DNA from: JAAZHD01 sp012510895
GTDB taxonomy: Bacteria > Bacillota > Clostridia > Caldicoprobacterales > DTU083
Reading direction: 5' to 3'
Assembly: GCA_050951465.1 (NCBI GenBank)
Contig: JBMNJC010000019.1
Location: 1 to 64,000 of the forward strand
DNA length: 64,000 nucleotides
The position numbers and the translations under genes were made by a program. Each line of letters begins with the position of its first letter. Positions within the stretch are counted from its first letter, which is position 1. The notes under the pieces were generated by a model. That model was not told the origin of the DNA and did not search any database. It saw nothing but the letters and a program-made list of their open reading frames with translations. Of this stretch, positions 26,857 to 36,318 are shown piece by piece.

Positions 26857-28510
26857 AACCCTTTTATTAACAAAAACACTGATTCGAAACGGAGAAGGGC
26901 TGAACTTAAAAGGCAGCAATACATTTGCAAAGATATCTGTTCTTGTGGCATTTGCAGTTGTTATTCCCATGATCATGTTTGGCATCGGCAGTTTCGTGGT
27001 CTTCCTGATGGGGGTTTTAAGACCCATAGGACAGGAAGGGCTTATCATAAGCATGGGGCTTTCACTTAATTCAGCCATCATTTTCATATTTGGACTGTTC
27101 TATATAATCAGCACTTATTATTTCTCTTCTGATGTGGAGTATTTGCTGCCCCTGCCGCTGAAACCCGGACAAATTGTTGGAGCTAAATTCCTGGTAGCAA
27201 CCTTATACGAATACATGACCACGGCCGTGTTTTTCCTCCCTTTTTGGGTAACATACGGAGTAATGACCGGCTCAGGAGTCCTTTATTATTTATATGGCTT
27301 AATAATTTTTCTTTTGCTGCCAATTACTCCTTTGGCTTTGGCGTCAGTTCTGATTATGGTGATTATGCGTTTCACCAATTTATCCAGGTATAAAGATACT
27401 GTTAAGGTAATAGGCGGTCTGCTGGGCGTATTTTTGGGCATTGGCGTTAACCTCATAGTTCAAAGGTTTTCTACGAATATGTCTCAAGAAGAGATTCTTG
27501 CTCTTCTCCGGAAAGGAGAGAACTCTTTGCTTGAACTGTCAAACAGCATATTTCCGACAATAAAATGGGGAGCAAAGGCCATGGTGTCCAGCGGTGACTG
27601 GTCAGGTTTTCTCAGCTTCCTTATCTATATAGGGTTTTCTCTTTTGGTATTTTTGGCAGTTCTGCTGATGGGTGAATGGATTTATTTGCGAAGTGTTATG
27701 GGAATGTCAGAAACAGGTTCAAGAAGACACAAGACCGGCAGCAATTATTTGGAGAAAGAAGCAGTGCGGGGTTCTGTTGTTGGAACCTATCTGAAAACAG
27801 AGCTTAAGCTATTGATCAGAACGCCTATTTATTTTATCAATTGCGTAATAATAAATTTTCTATGGCCCATATTTCTTTTTCTGCCAATGATTATGCAAAA
27901 TCCGGCGGAAAAAACGGATATGATGAAAGGAATCACAGGATTCATGGCTGATCCTGAAGCGTCAGGATTTATCCTGATAGGAGCTTTTGTATTTGCAGTA
28001 TTTATGGGATGCACGAATGCAACAACTTCCACTTCAATCTCTCGTGAAGGCGGGGAGCTGTTTATAAAAAAATATATTCCGGTAAGCTATCAGAAGCAGC
28101 TGACAGCAAAAGTTCTTTCAGGTTTTGTATTGGGGCTGGCTGCCATTATAATCGCTGTATTTTTGGCAGTATTAGTGTTTAAACTGCCTGTCTGGACAGG
28201 TTTGCTGATTCTGCTCACTGCATGGCTGCCCATTATGTCAACCTGTATCAGCGGGCTTCTTATAGATTTGTACAATCCGAAGCTGGATTGGGACAGCGAA
28301 CAGAAAGCGGTGAAGCAGAATGTGAATGTATTATACAATATGATAGCAGGGGTGGTACCTGCGGGTCTGACTCTGGCGCTTATTCCCGTATCATCCAATT
28401 TTGTGCTGACTGCAGTACTGTTGACAGCTGCTCATGGGCTTTTATGCGCCCTTCTTATGAAGTGTCTTTTATCATTGGGTGTCCGGCAATTCCGTAAACT
28501 GGAGAATTAG
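26846..28510 (+). CDS. Putative ABC exporter membrane protein (554 aa)
   Basis: Large permease with about 12 hydrophobic helices, matching the 'putative ABC exporter' family that pairs with NatA-like ATPases. GTG start at 26846 overlaps the ATPase gene by 11 bp, so translation is coupled. Recognisable segments include SSDVEYLLPLPLKPGQIVGAK and CTNATTSTSISREG. Its 3' end overlaps the convergent Spo0E-like gene by 4 bp. Confidence 0.86.
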   Translation: MKNKTLLLTKTLIRNGEGLNLKGSNTFAKISVLVAFAVVIPMIMFGIGSFVVFLMGVLRPIGQEGLIISMGLSLNSAIIFIFGLFYIISTYYFSSDVEYLLPLPLKPGQIVGAKFLVATLYEYMTTAVFFLPFWVTYGVMTGSGVLYYLYGLIIFLLLPITPLALASVLIMVIMRFTNLSRYKDTVKVIGGLLGVFLGIGVNLIVQRFSTNMSQEEILALLRKGENSLLELSNSIFPTIKWGAKAMVSSGDWSGFLSFLIYIGFSLLVFLAVLLMGEWIYLRSVMGMSETGSRRHKTGSNYLEKEAVRGSVVGTYLKTELKLLIRTPIYFINCVIINFLWPIFLFLPMIMQNPAEKTDMMKGITGFMADPEASGFILIGAFVFAVFMGCTNATTSTSISREGGELFIKKYIPVSYQKQLTAKVLSGFVLGLAAIIIAVFLAVLVFKLPVWTGLLILLTAWLPIMSTCISGLLIDLYNPKLDWDSEQKAVKQNVNVLYNMIAGVVPAGLTLALIPVSSNFVLTAVLLTAAHGLLCALLMKCLLSLGVRQFRKLEN

Positions 28511-28737
28511 CCTCTATTCTGATGCATAATCGATGTGTACTTGGCAATGTAGTCGTCAAGCCGCTGGCTGAATTCCAGTATGTCGGGATGCATAAGGTTT
28601 GAACATCCATGTTTTGCAATCAGCTTGTTCAGTTGATTTTGCATCTCCTGTATTATGGCTGCGTTAATGGCACGATCGTTAGATGTATTATCCATGCTTT
28701 CACTCTTACATCCTTTTCTATATATGTTTACCTTCAT
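28507..28737 (-). CDS. Spo0E-like aspartyl-phosphate phosphatase (76 aa)
   Basis: Spo0E family proteins dephosphorylate Spo0A~P and so delay sporulation. The C-terminal half reads LNKLIAKHGCSNLMHPDILEFSQRLDDYIAKY, with the SQxLD signature and two antiparallel helices. ATG 28737 has AGGA eight bases upstream; ATG 28695 or 28800 are alternatives. Monocistronic. It supports a spore-forming host. Confidence 0.8.
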   Translation of the reverse strand: MKVNIYRKGCKSESMDNTSNDRAINAAIIQEMQNQLNKLIAKHGCSNLMHPDILEFSQRLDDYIAKYTSIMHQNRG

Positions 28738-29015
28738 GGTATTATTCCTGAGACGGTATATTTTTAGTTCCAAGTTTTTCCAATATTTAATTTGATACAT
28801 TATACACTTTAAAACCTGTACAAAAACAGAAAAGTGTATAATTGGAAGTAAAAAGCAAACAAAATTCAGACTATGAACTTATAGGGTCTGAACCACTCAT
28901 ATATTCTACATAAAACATGGAATTCCTGCAATAAAATATTTTTAAATACAATATATTGTATTATTAGTAAAATTGAGTTATTGTTTAAGCAATTCAGAAA
29001 GACGGGAAAAAACAA

Positions 29016-30071
29016 ATGAAAAAAATTCTGATAACTTTCTTAATAATCTTAATTATAATAATTTCATTCGTATCATGCAATAAGGCGGATGAAAACTTCA
29101 TAAAAGAAAATTTTTTTGCTCTTGATACCTTTATCAATATAACAGTTTCAGAAGGAGAGGGCGCTCGGGCAGGATTGGATGCAGCAATTAAGCGAATTCA
29201 GGAGATTGAAGAAAGAATGAGTGCCACCCTGCCGGGCAGCGATGTTTACAGGATTAATGAAAATGCAGGAAAAAGACCTGTCACAGTGGAATCGGACACT
29301 TTTTATGTAATACAAAAGGCAATAGAGTTTGGAGAACTTACTAAGGGGGCTTTGGATATTTCCACCCGCTCTTTAAGCCTGCTTTGGGACATAACAGGAG
29401 AGAATCCGCGGGTTCCGGAGGAGGAAGAAATTAGAAGGATACTTCCCCTGGTAGATTACAAAAAAATACATTTGGATGAGGAAAAAAGAACTGTTTTTCT
29501 GGAGCAGGAAGGAATGGCCATTGATCTTGGCAGCATTGCAAAGGGTTATGCCGGGGATGAAGCTGCACGGATTCTTAAGGAAAACGGTATTGCCCATGGG
29601 CTGATTAATCTCGGAGGCAATATCGTGGCTATAGGCTCAAAGGAAGACGGCTCGCCATGGCGGATAGGCATTCAGAATCCCAGAATGGACGAAAGTAAAG
29701 ACGGCCAAAGAAGACATGTGGCTGTGGTTGAAGCTGTGGACAAGTCGGTAATCACTTCAGGAGATTATGAACGATACATGGTAGAGATATATGAAAAGAC
29801 CGGTGAAAGATACCATCATATATTTGATCCGTCTACCGGTTATCCGGCGAAAAGCGGAGTCATCAGTGTTACAGTGGTGTCTGAAAGCGGAATTGAAGCT
29901 GATGCGTGGACTACTTCTCTTTTTGTAATGGGGGTGGAGGAAGGCCTGAAGTTGATTAATGAACTGGAGTCTGTAGATGCTATGTTTATAACTGAAGATA
30001 AGAAAATCTATTTCAGTAAGGGTTTTAAAGATCAGGTCAGTGACATCCACGGGGATTATCATGCTGAATAA
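29016..30071 (+). CDS. apbE: FAD:protein FMN transferase lipoprotein, ApbE family (351 aa)
   Basis: Attaches FMN covalently to threonine of flavoproteins (for example RnfD/RnfG or NqrB/C). N-terminal signal (ILITFLIILIIIISFVSC) ends in a lipobox with Cys near residue 21. ApbE motifs: FFALDTFINI, AIDLGSIAKGYAGD, LINLGGNI, HHIFDPSTGYP and the metal-binding DAWTTSLFVMG. No target flavoprotein is adjacent. Confidence 0.93.
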   Translation: MKKILITFLIILIIIISFVSCNKADENFIKENFFALDTFINITVSEGEGARAGLDAAIKRIQEIEERMSATLPGSDVYRINENAGKRPVTVESDTFYVIQKAIEFGELTKGALDISTRSLSLLWDITGENPRVPEEEEIRRILPLVDYKKIHLDEEKRTVFLEQEGMAIDLGSIAKGYAGDEAARILKENGIAHGLINLGGNIVAIGSKEDGSPWRIGIQNPRMDESKDGQRRHVAVVEAVDKSVITSGDYERYMVEIYEKTGERYHHIFDPSTGYPAKSGVISVTVVSESGIEADAWTTSLFVMGVEEGLKLINELESVDAMFITEDKKIYFSKGFKDQVSDIHGDYHAE

Positions 30072-30179
30072 TATTTCAAATTATCGGGATATTGCCAAAT
30101 AATTAAAGAATTAGTATATTGATGATATGGTAATGATAACCGCAGATTTTTAGTAGATATGTCTTACAAGGAGCAGGTT

Positions 30180-31151
30180 ATGGACAAAAGAAAAATTCTT
30201 GTTACATATCCTCTGCCGTCAGAAGGTCTTCAGGAGCTGCAAAAAAGGTTTGATGTGACAGTCTATAAGAAAGGGTACATGCCTAAACCTGAGCTTCTGA
30301 AATCTGTCCGCGACTGCGATGGGCTCTTGCCTGTCGGAGTGGAAGTGGATGAAGAAGTGATTGAAGCTTCTTCCAGGCTCAAAATGATAAGCGTGTTTGG
30401 ATCAGGATATGACAACGTGGATATAAAGGCGGCAACCAACAGGGGTATTATCGTTACCAATATCCCTGATACAGTAACCGATGCTGCTGCAGAGCTGACC
30501 ATGGGGTTAATCATCAGCGCAATGCGCCGCATTTCAGAGTTTGATCGCAGGCTCCGGACAGAAGACAACTTCAGATGGGACATGGAAAAAAATATGGGCA
30601 GGCTGATTTACGGTAAAGAATTAGGCATAATAGGAATGGGACGCATCGGCAAAGCAACAGCAAAAAGAGCAGCTGCATTCGGCATGCGTATTTCATATTA
30701 CAATCGAAAAAGGCTGGATCCGGTTATTGAAATGGAGTTGGATGCAAATTTTAAAAGGCTTGATGACCTGCTTCCGTCTGCTGATGTCATCAGCATTCAC
30801 ACCCCGCTTACGAAAGAAACAAGGCATCTGATAGGTGAGAGGGAGCTTTCCATGATGAAGGAAGGTGCTTACCTGATCAATACTTCCAGAGGAGCAGTAA
30901 TAGATGAAAAAGCACTGATCCGTTATTTAGCCATTGGAAAGCTGGCCGGAGCTGCCCTCGACGTCTATGAAGATGAGCCTAACATTCCTTCAGCACTTCT
31001 AAAAATGGATAACATTGTACTCACTCCTCATATTGGAGCTGATACATTTGAGACACGCCTGCAGATGACCAGGGAAGCAACAAAGAGCTTCATAGACTTT
31101 TTCAGCGGTCGAAAGCCCTTCCATATAGTAAATCCCCAGGTTCTTGAATAG
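30180..31151 (+). CDS. D-isomer-specific 2-hydroxyacid dehydrogenase (323 aa)
   Basis: NAD(P)-dependent reductase of 2-keto acids such as glyoxylate, hydroxypyruvate or 2-ketogluconate. Rossmann motif GMGRIGKATAKRAA, catalytic Arg in NTSRGAVID, Glu in DVYEDEP and His in LTPHIGADT. Start ATG 30180 is six bases after AAGGAG, shorter than the longest reading. Close to ApbE but no overlap; likely monocistronic with the terminator at 31188. Confidence 0.9.
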   Translation: MDKRKILVTYPLPSEGLQELQKRFDVTVYKKGYMPKPELLKSVRDCDGLLPVGVEVDEEVIEASSRLKMISVFGSGYDNVDIKAATNRGIIVTNIPDTVTDAAAELTMGLIISAMRRISEFDRRLRTEDNFRWDMEKNMGRLIYGKELGIIGMGRIGKATAKRAAAFGMRISYYNRKRLDPVIEMELDANFKRLDDLLPSADVISIHTPLTKETRHLIGERELSMMKEGAYLINTSRGAVIDEKALIRYLAIGKLAGAALDVYEDEPNIPSALLKMDNIVLTPHIGADTFETRLQMTREATKSFIDFFSGRKPFHIVNPQVLE

Positions 31152-31187
31152 GGAAACATCAGCCGGAAAAGAGATATTTTATAAAAT

Positions 31188-31210
31188 AAGACGGGCAACT
31201 GCCCGTCTTT
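31188..31210. terminator. Terminator after the 2-hydroxyacid dehydrogenase
   Basis: AAGACGGGC (31188-31196), loop AACT, GCCCGTCTT then T; strong and short, also usable by the convergent NagB-like gene. Confidence 0.85.
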
Positions 31211-31259
31211 GAAATAACTGTTTAAAAATATCTGTTTTTGTTATTCAGCAATCTGATTC

Positions 31260-32198
31260 TTAGTAACCTGCCAATTCATTTATTTGTATGGGTGCAGCCA
31301 GAGACTCGGTTACATACGCTCTTGTAGGCCACAATTGCATGATTGAAGAGGGTACCAGGGGTGTAACGGGTCCATGCAGAACCAGCCTTCCTATCATCCT
31401 CTGCCAGGAGGAGAATGTTCCGCTGGTAGTGATTCCAAGTCTCAAAATACGGTTTCTGGCATTTTTAATGTCTCTGGGTCCGACGGTGAAGGCTTTGGGC
31501 GGCACATTTGCCAGGTCACCGCTCTGTCCGAATACCCCGTGCAGGGAGTTTTGTATAATGGTCAGCGGATGCAGCGTAACTATTCTGGCTCCCATCTCAA
31601 TGAATTCCTCTACGCTGTCTGTTTCGAACTCTGGTGTCAGGGGATCAACAAAGGCTACATGCCCTGACCAACCCGGGCCGCCGTAGCTTATGTCTGCTCC
31701 GCCGTTGCCGATATCTTCAATCATCTTAGAGTAATCGGCCGCATTTTCATTGGTGGGATAATGAACATTTTCCATAGGCATACGCAGAGACTCATCAATT
31801 TGATATACAAAATATTTCAGGAATGAATAGGTGAATCCGGACTTGTATGTAGGCGGTGCAATATTGCCGTCTTCATCCGCCCATTCATCCATTGAGAAAA
31901 TGTGCACGTTGCGGCAGTTAATCTTAAAGTAATTAACCAGTTCTGCAACCTGCATATAACCGGCCGGATCAGGATTTGGGATAATCATAACCAGGGTATC
32001 ATCATAATCGTCAGAGTGTTTCATGCGCATAACCATGTCAGTGATAACGATACCACTGTAGTTAGGAACAATTTTAATTTTAAAATCGGGGTTAGGATGC
32101 TTTTCCAGTTCATCCCTTGTCATGTTCCTTACACGTTCCAATGCTTCTTTGTCCCTGAAGGGTACCCATGGCGCCGGGGAAAAAGTGAATTCTTTCAT
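31260..32198 (-). CDS. NagB-like glucosamine-6-phosphate isomerase homologue (312 aa)
   Basis: Belongs to the NagB/RpiA sugar-phosphate isomerase fold. FSMDEWADEDG corresponds to the catalytic DEY region of NagB, and GGPGWSGHVAFVDP corresponds to the GxxDGHIAFNEP loop. His is kept, but the catalytic Asp is Ser and the Glu is Asp, so normal deamination of glucosamine-6-phosphate is doubtful; an isomerase or altered substrate is possible. ATG 32198 lies seven bases after GGGAGGA; the longer frame to 32258 is not supported. Confidence 0.8.
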   Translation of the reverse strand: MKEFTFSPAPWVPFRDKEALERVRNMTRDELEKHPNPDFKIKIVPNYSGIVITDMVMRMKHSDDYDDTLVMIIPNPDPAGYMQVAELVNYFKINCRNVHIFSMDEWADEDGNIAPPTYKSGFTYSFLKYFVYQIDESLRMPMENVHYPTNENAADYSKMIEDIGNGGADISYGGPGWSGHVAFVDPLTPEFETDSVEEFIEMGARIVTLHPLTIIQNSLHGVFGQSGDLANVPPKAFTVGPRDIKNARNRILRLGITTSGTFSSWQRMIGRLVLHGPVTPLVPSSIMQLWPTRAYVTESLAAPIQINELAGY

Positions 32199-32511
32199 GT
32201 AATAATCCTCCCTTTCATGATTATATATAAATTTGCTTCCGAAAACCCGAAAGCTCATAAATTATTCGTTTGCTTTATTTTTTAATGCTTTTTATTTCTT
32301 AAAGGACAGGTCTATGCTGTAAAAATTATCTGCATAATTTTAATGAATAGGTCAAAGTTTAAATGATAATTTTATCTGTTTTTACATCACTGTTTCTTAC
32401 AGACATCCAAAATACCTGCTTATAGTAATTATAGAGCATTTTTCCACAGAAATCAAGTATTAATGGTTTTTTTCCAAAAAAAGAGCTGCATCATCGGGTA
32501 ATGACTGGCTG
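32199..32511. other. Intergenic region before tRNA-Arg(CCT)
   Basis: AT-rich spacer containing the ribosome binding site of the NagB-like gene; beyond that I see no gene or structured RNA. Confidence 0.4.
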
Positions 32512-32540
32512 TTGACAAATTCTCGTTATGGGGGTAAAAT
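32512..32540 (+). promoter_or_regulatory. Promoter of tRNA-Arg(CCT)
   Basis: TTGACA (32512-32517), 17-base spacer, TAAAAT (32535-32540), 17 bp before the tRNA. Confidence 0.78.
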
Positions 32541-32557
32541 AAAATTTGTCCTTATAT

Positions 32558-32634
32558 GCACCCGTAGCTCAGCAGGATAGAGCGTCGGTTTCCTAAACCG
32601 CAGGCCAGGGGTTCGAATCCCTTCGGGTGCGCCA
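32558..32634 (+). tRNA. tRNA-Arg(CCT)
   Basis: Acceptor stem GCACCCG/CGGGTGC, anticodon loop TTCCTAA (anticodon CCT), T loop GGTTCGAATCC and encoded CCA, 77 nt. An integrase remnant begins about 185 bp downstream, a typical integration neighbourhood. Confidence 0.94.
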
Positions 32635-32638
32635 AAAT

Positions 32639-32669
32639 AACCCGCATTCCATCAAGGTTTGCGGGTTTT
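32639..32669 (+). terminator. Terminator after tRNA-Arg(CCT)
   Basis: AACCCGC pairs with GCGGGTT followed by TT; moderate stem. Confidence 0.65.
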
Positions 32670-32700
32670 ACATTTTATTACGTATGCTTGATTTTTGTGT

Positions 32701-32722
32701 TTTGGGGACTATTTGGGGACTA
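32701..32722. repeat. Exact 11-bp tandem repeat near tRNA-Arg
   Basis: TTTGGGGACTA occurs twice head to tail (32701-32711 and 32712-32722) between the tRNA and the integrase remnant, a position where integrase arm-type binding sites are expected. Confidence 0.6.
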
Positions 32723-32818
32723 AGAATGCTATAAACTACAGAAAAATAAAGAAAAAGGCTTGAGGGCCTTATTTTGATTTTGGATTTTCCTGTTTGTCCT
32801 CTTTTCTGAAAAGACTGT

Positions 32819-33178
32819 CTAGTTTTTCAGCAGCTTCTTTATCGGGCGCCGTAGAGCATGAGCATAAATATCGGTAGTAGTTGAAGTCCTGGCATGACCT
32901 AGCCTTTTTGATACTGATTGAATGTCAACACCCTGGCTTATAAGCAATTCAAAAGAGGAAGAGTCTTCCAATAGATCCACCATGTCGGCGTTGAGATTTG
33001 CGATGTATTCATTTAAAAGGTACTGTATTGGCAGCATTGATAACTTAAGATTAATTTGATAAAATGGTTGTGTTGAAATAGGAAAATTATAACATTCGCA
33101 CTTTATATGCATCAGCAGTCGTATACAATATAGCTTATATTCAATAGATTTTTGAGAATTGTTTTTGTATTGGTCCAT
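32819..33178 (-). pseudogene. Tyrosine recombinase (integrase) C-terminal remnant
   Basis: Only the last 50 or so codons are recognisable: LLISQGVDIQSVSKRLGHARTSTT followed by DIYAHAL, holding the box II LGH histidine and the catalytic Tyr of phage-type integrases. The preceding HxLRH box should read like HDLRH but is VDLLED here, and the first 65 residues of the ORF do not resemble an integrase. The gene is therefore a decayed fragment of a larger element integrated by tRNA-Arg(CCT). Confidence 0.75.
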
Positions 33179-33272
33179 TTCAATTTAAGATTAAGCTGCC
33201 ATGCAATGGATGGATAAGGATAAGATGGAAACTTAGTATTTTTTAAATCTTTAAAGGAAAAACCCCTGTACG

Positions 33273-33337
33273 TGTCGAAGTTTTATGTATCACCTAAAAC
33301 CAAAACACGGAGGGGTGATACGTATATATATTCGACA
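33273..33337. repeat. Imperfect inverted repeat at the 5' end of the transposase
   Basis: TGTCGAA (33273-33279) and GTATCACC (33287-33294) are mirrored by GGTGATAC (33314-33321) and TTCGACA (33331-33337). It can fold as a hairpin around the transposase start and may mark or regulate the left end of the insertion sequence. Confidence 0.5.
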
Positions 33338-34423
33338 ACAATGTCTGTTTTCCTTTGAAGAATTAATAAAACCTCAGCCTGAAACAAAATTAACATTGGT
33401 CTTCAAGGCATTGGACTTATCGAAAGTAGTTGGTGGTCTACAAAAGAAGTCCAGATCCGGTCCTGAAGGCTATGACCCGGAAAACATGCTGCGGGCGCTG
33501 CTGGCAAAAAGACTTGAGAATATTAAGTATACGAAAACTCTGGTGGAACGTCTCAAGTCAGATCCTGTTTTCCGTTATACCTGTGGTTTTCCTGTAGTAA
33601 GTAAGGTGCCCAGCGAAGCCACCTTTTCAAGGTTTATCAAAAGTCTCGCGGATAATATTTGCTCACTGGAAGATATTTTAGAGGATCTTGTAATTAAAGC
33701 GAAGAAGCTTGGAATTATAGGTGGTGAGCATATTGCCATCGATACCAGTAAACTGGATTCATACGATGCTTCAGTGCCTAAGTCCAGGGTTGTTCAGGAT
33801 AGAGAACATCCTGACTGGGGCTCAAAAAGAGATACTCATGGCAATCAGGTAAGATGGTTTGGCTGGAAGCTTCATGCCGCAGTTGATACTAAAAGCGAAT
33901 TGCCTGTATCAGTCAATGTTACTCCTGCCAGCGTAAATGATGGCATTATGGCTGTTCCGTTGGTTGAGGATATCCAAAAGCGGTATTCCAAATATTATAT
34001 AATGGACATGGGCTACGATATTGAACACATCTATAGAACAATCCATGACCAATATAATGCTCAGGCCATAATCCCTATGAACAGAAGGAGTGCATACGCA
34101 CCGCCGGCAGGTCTTGACTGGGACTGTACACCTCTATGTTCTATGGGATATCGGATGGCCTACTGGGGCTATGATAATGGGTATATTAAGTTTCGCTGTC
34201 CTCATATGGCGGGTAAAGTTAACTGTCCAATGGGCAGAAACTATACAGTGAACGCACCGCTGTTGAAAGAGCCTTTTCCAGGTTAAAGGAAAACTTAGGC
34301 CTCAATAATATCACTGTAAGAGGTATCAGGAAAACCAGGGTTCATGTCCTCTTAAGCTGTATTGCATTGATTGCAGGTACCATCGCCGTAAATGTTTCTA
34401 AAGAAAGCGATAAAGCAGCTTAA
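33285..34423 (+). pseudogene. DDE transposase, IS1182-like, frameshifted
   Basis: The first frame (to 34286) has the N-terminal IRQQCLFSFEELIKP, helix-turn-helix region and DDE elements (HIAIDTSKLDSYD, YYIMDMGYD). The conserved C-terminus RTAVERAFSRLKENLGLNN continues in another frame from about 34250 to the stop at 34423 (SKESDKAA). Compared with family members a stretch after the CPHMAGKVNCPMG motif seems missing, so a deletion with frame change inactivated the gene. No ATG fits the expected start. IS family naming is by memory of the motif pattern. Confidence 0.78.
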
Positions 34424-34624
34424 GTAACATTTTTCAAAGGTATATAATTATTCAGGGGATCAGTCTGCCCTTTTTAGGATGATACATGCTGAAGGTAACA
34501 AATTCTTTATTGGCATATATGAAAATAGTTGTTTTATTTCAGCATTTAAGGATATACTCCTTCGTGTCATCGAAAAAAGTGTAGTTATGAAATTCCCTCA
34601 AATATTAAAAAAGGGGTTTTTACT

Positions 34625-36219
34625 GTGAAGGCATGTGTATTTCAATTGCAGTATTCCAATGATTTAAGCTGTTCTGATGAACTATTTGAAAAAAGATTAA
34701 AAATGCTTGATGAGTGTGAAAATGACTGTGACATTATAGTTTTACCTGAATACAGTGATGTGCCTTGTGCCGTAAAAACAGCAGAAGAACTGGCATTTTA
34801 TCATAATAAATACATAGATGCATTACTCAGCAAATGCTCCGAGACAGCGAAACGATGTGATTCGCTTTTATTTGTAAATGCTTTAAGCAATGTGGGAGGA
34901 AAGCTCCGGAATACCACTTACGCATTTGGAAGGGACGGAGTAATAATAGGGAAATATTATAAAACACATATTCCGCCCTCAGAAAAGGCAATGAATGTTG
35001 ATTTTGAATACACCAAGGAAGACAGAAGCAACATATATTCTTGAAGTTGACGGGATTCGATATGCCTTTTTGACCTGTTACGATTTTTATTTTTATGAGG
35101 CTTACGCAAAAATCGCAAGAAACAATGTTGATATAATCATAGGGTGCTCATTGCAAAGGAGTGATACTCATGATTCGATTGAGAGCAATGTGCAGATTTC
35201 TTGCGTACAAAACGAATGCATACGTTTTACGGTCATCTGTCAGCTTTGATGAGAATTCTAACGTATGCGGTGCCAGCATGATTGTATCACCAGAGGGCAA
35301 AGTGCTTGCTGACATGAAAGGAAAATTCGGTAAATGCACAGCAGAGTTTAGTCCACATGAAAAACATCTAAAACCAGCCGGCTTTGGAAGAGGATTAGCA
35401 CCGCATTATGAATATATTGAGGAAGGACGCAATCCATGGCAATACAGACCTGCAGGAAGTGCAATTTGCCTCGATGATAATAATATGCCTTATCCACGTT
35501 TATGCGCTCACAGAGGGTTTAATACAATAGCACCTGAAAACAGTATGCCTGCATTTGGTGCAGCAGTTGCGCTTGGAGCATCTGAAATTGAATTTGATTT
35601 ATGGGCAACAAAAGACAGGGAACTTGTATCACTTCATGATTCAACAATTGACAGGGTATCAGACGGCAGCGGATATGTTTGGAATTACACTTATGATGAA
35701 CTCTTGCAATTTGATTTTGGTTTTAAAACAAGCGAAAAATTTAAAGGGTTGAAAATAGTAAAATTTGAAGATATTTTAAAGAAATTTTCTTGTCATGTTA
35801 TTATGAATATCCATGTTAAAATATGGGATGTGGATTTTGAGGATAATATGATTGATGAAATTGTAAAACTTATTAAAAAATATGACTGCGAAAAACATGT
35901 TTACTTTATGACATCAAACGATAAGATACTAAAAATTCTCAAAAGATCTGTCCCGCAGATAAATATATGCGTCGGCCATGATAGTGCCCGCCCTTATGAA
36001 ATAGTAAACAGAGCAATCGAAATAGGCGCGCAGAAAGTTCAGTTTATTAAGCCTTACTTTAATCAGGAAATGATTGATAAAGCACATAAAAACGGTATTC
36101 GCTGCAATATATTCTGGGCTGATGATGTATTGGAAGCAAAACAATTTCTCGAAATGGGAATAGATACTCTGTTAACCAATGATTATCAGAATATTTCCTA
36201 TGCAACAGGCATAAAATAA
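34625..36219 (+). pseudogene. Nitrilase-glycerophosphodiesterase fusion gene, two frameshifts
   Basis: The N-terminal module is a carbon-nitrogen hydrolase with Glu in VLPEYSD, Lys in KYYKTHIPP and Cys in TCYDFYF. The C-terminal module is a glycerophosphodiester phosphodiesterase (CAHRGFNTIAPENS, EIEFDLWATKD, SLHDSTIDR). The reading frame changes near 35020-35045 (first frame stops after NIYS) and again near 35180-35200, where homology passes to the third frame (CRFLAYKTNAYVLRSS). All catalytic residues survive, so decay is recent, or the two shifts are base errors. GTG 34625 follows AAAGGGG. The gene is AT-rich and lies in the island after the integrase and IS. Confidence 0.8.
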
Positions 36220-36318
36220 AAGGTTGATAAGGTTTATTGGTTTTAAATATAACGTTTAAGCTATATAAAATAAGGCATTTTAGAAATATATTAGAATTTA
36301 TAAGATTCAGACTTACAA

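Noticed and set aside
33241..34480. Terminal inverted repeats and target duplication of the insertion sequence
   Set aside because: Only a CCCCTG-like word is shared by the two ends; this is too short to define the boundaries.
32635..36318. Duplicated tRNA-Arg 3' end as a second attachment site
   Set aside because: I searched for the T-arm/acceptor sequence of tRNA-Arg(CCT) downstream and found no second copy in the island.
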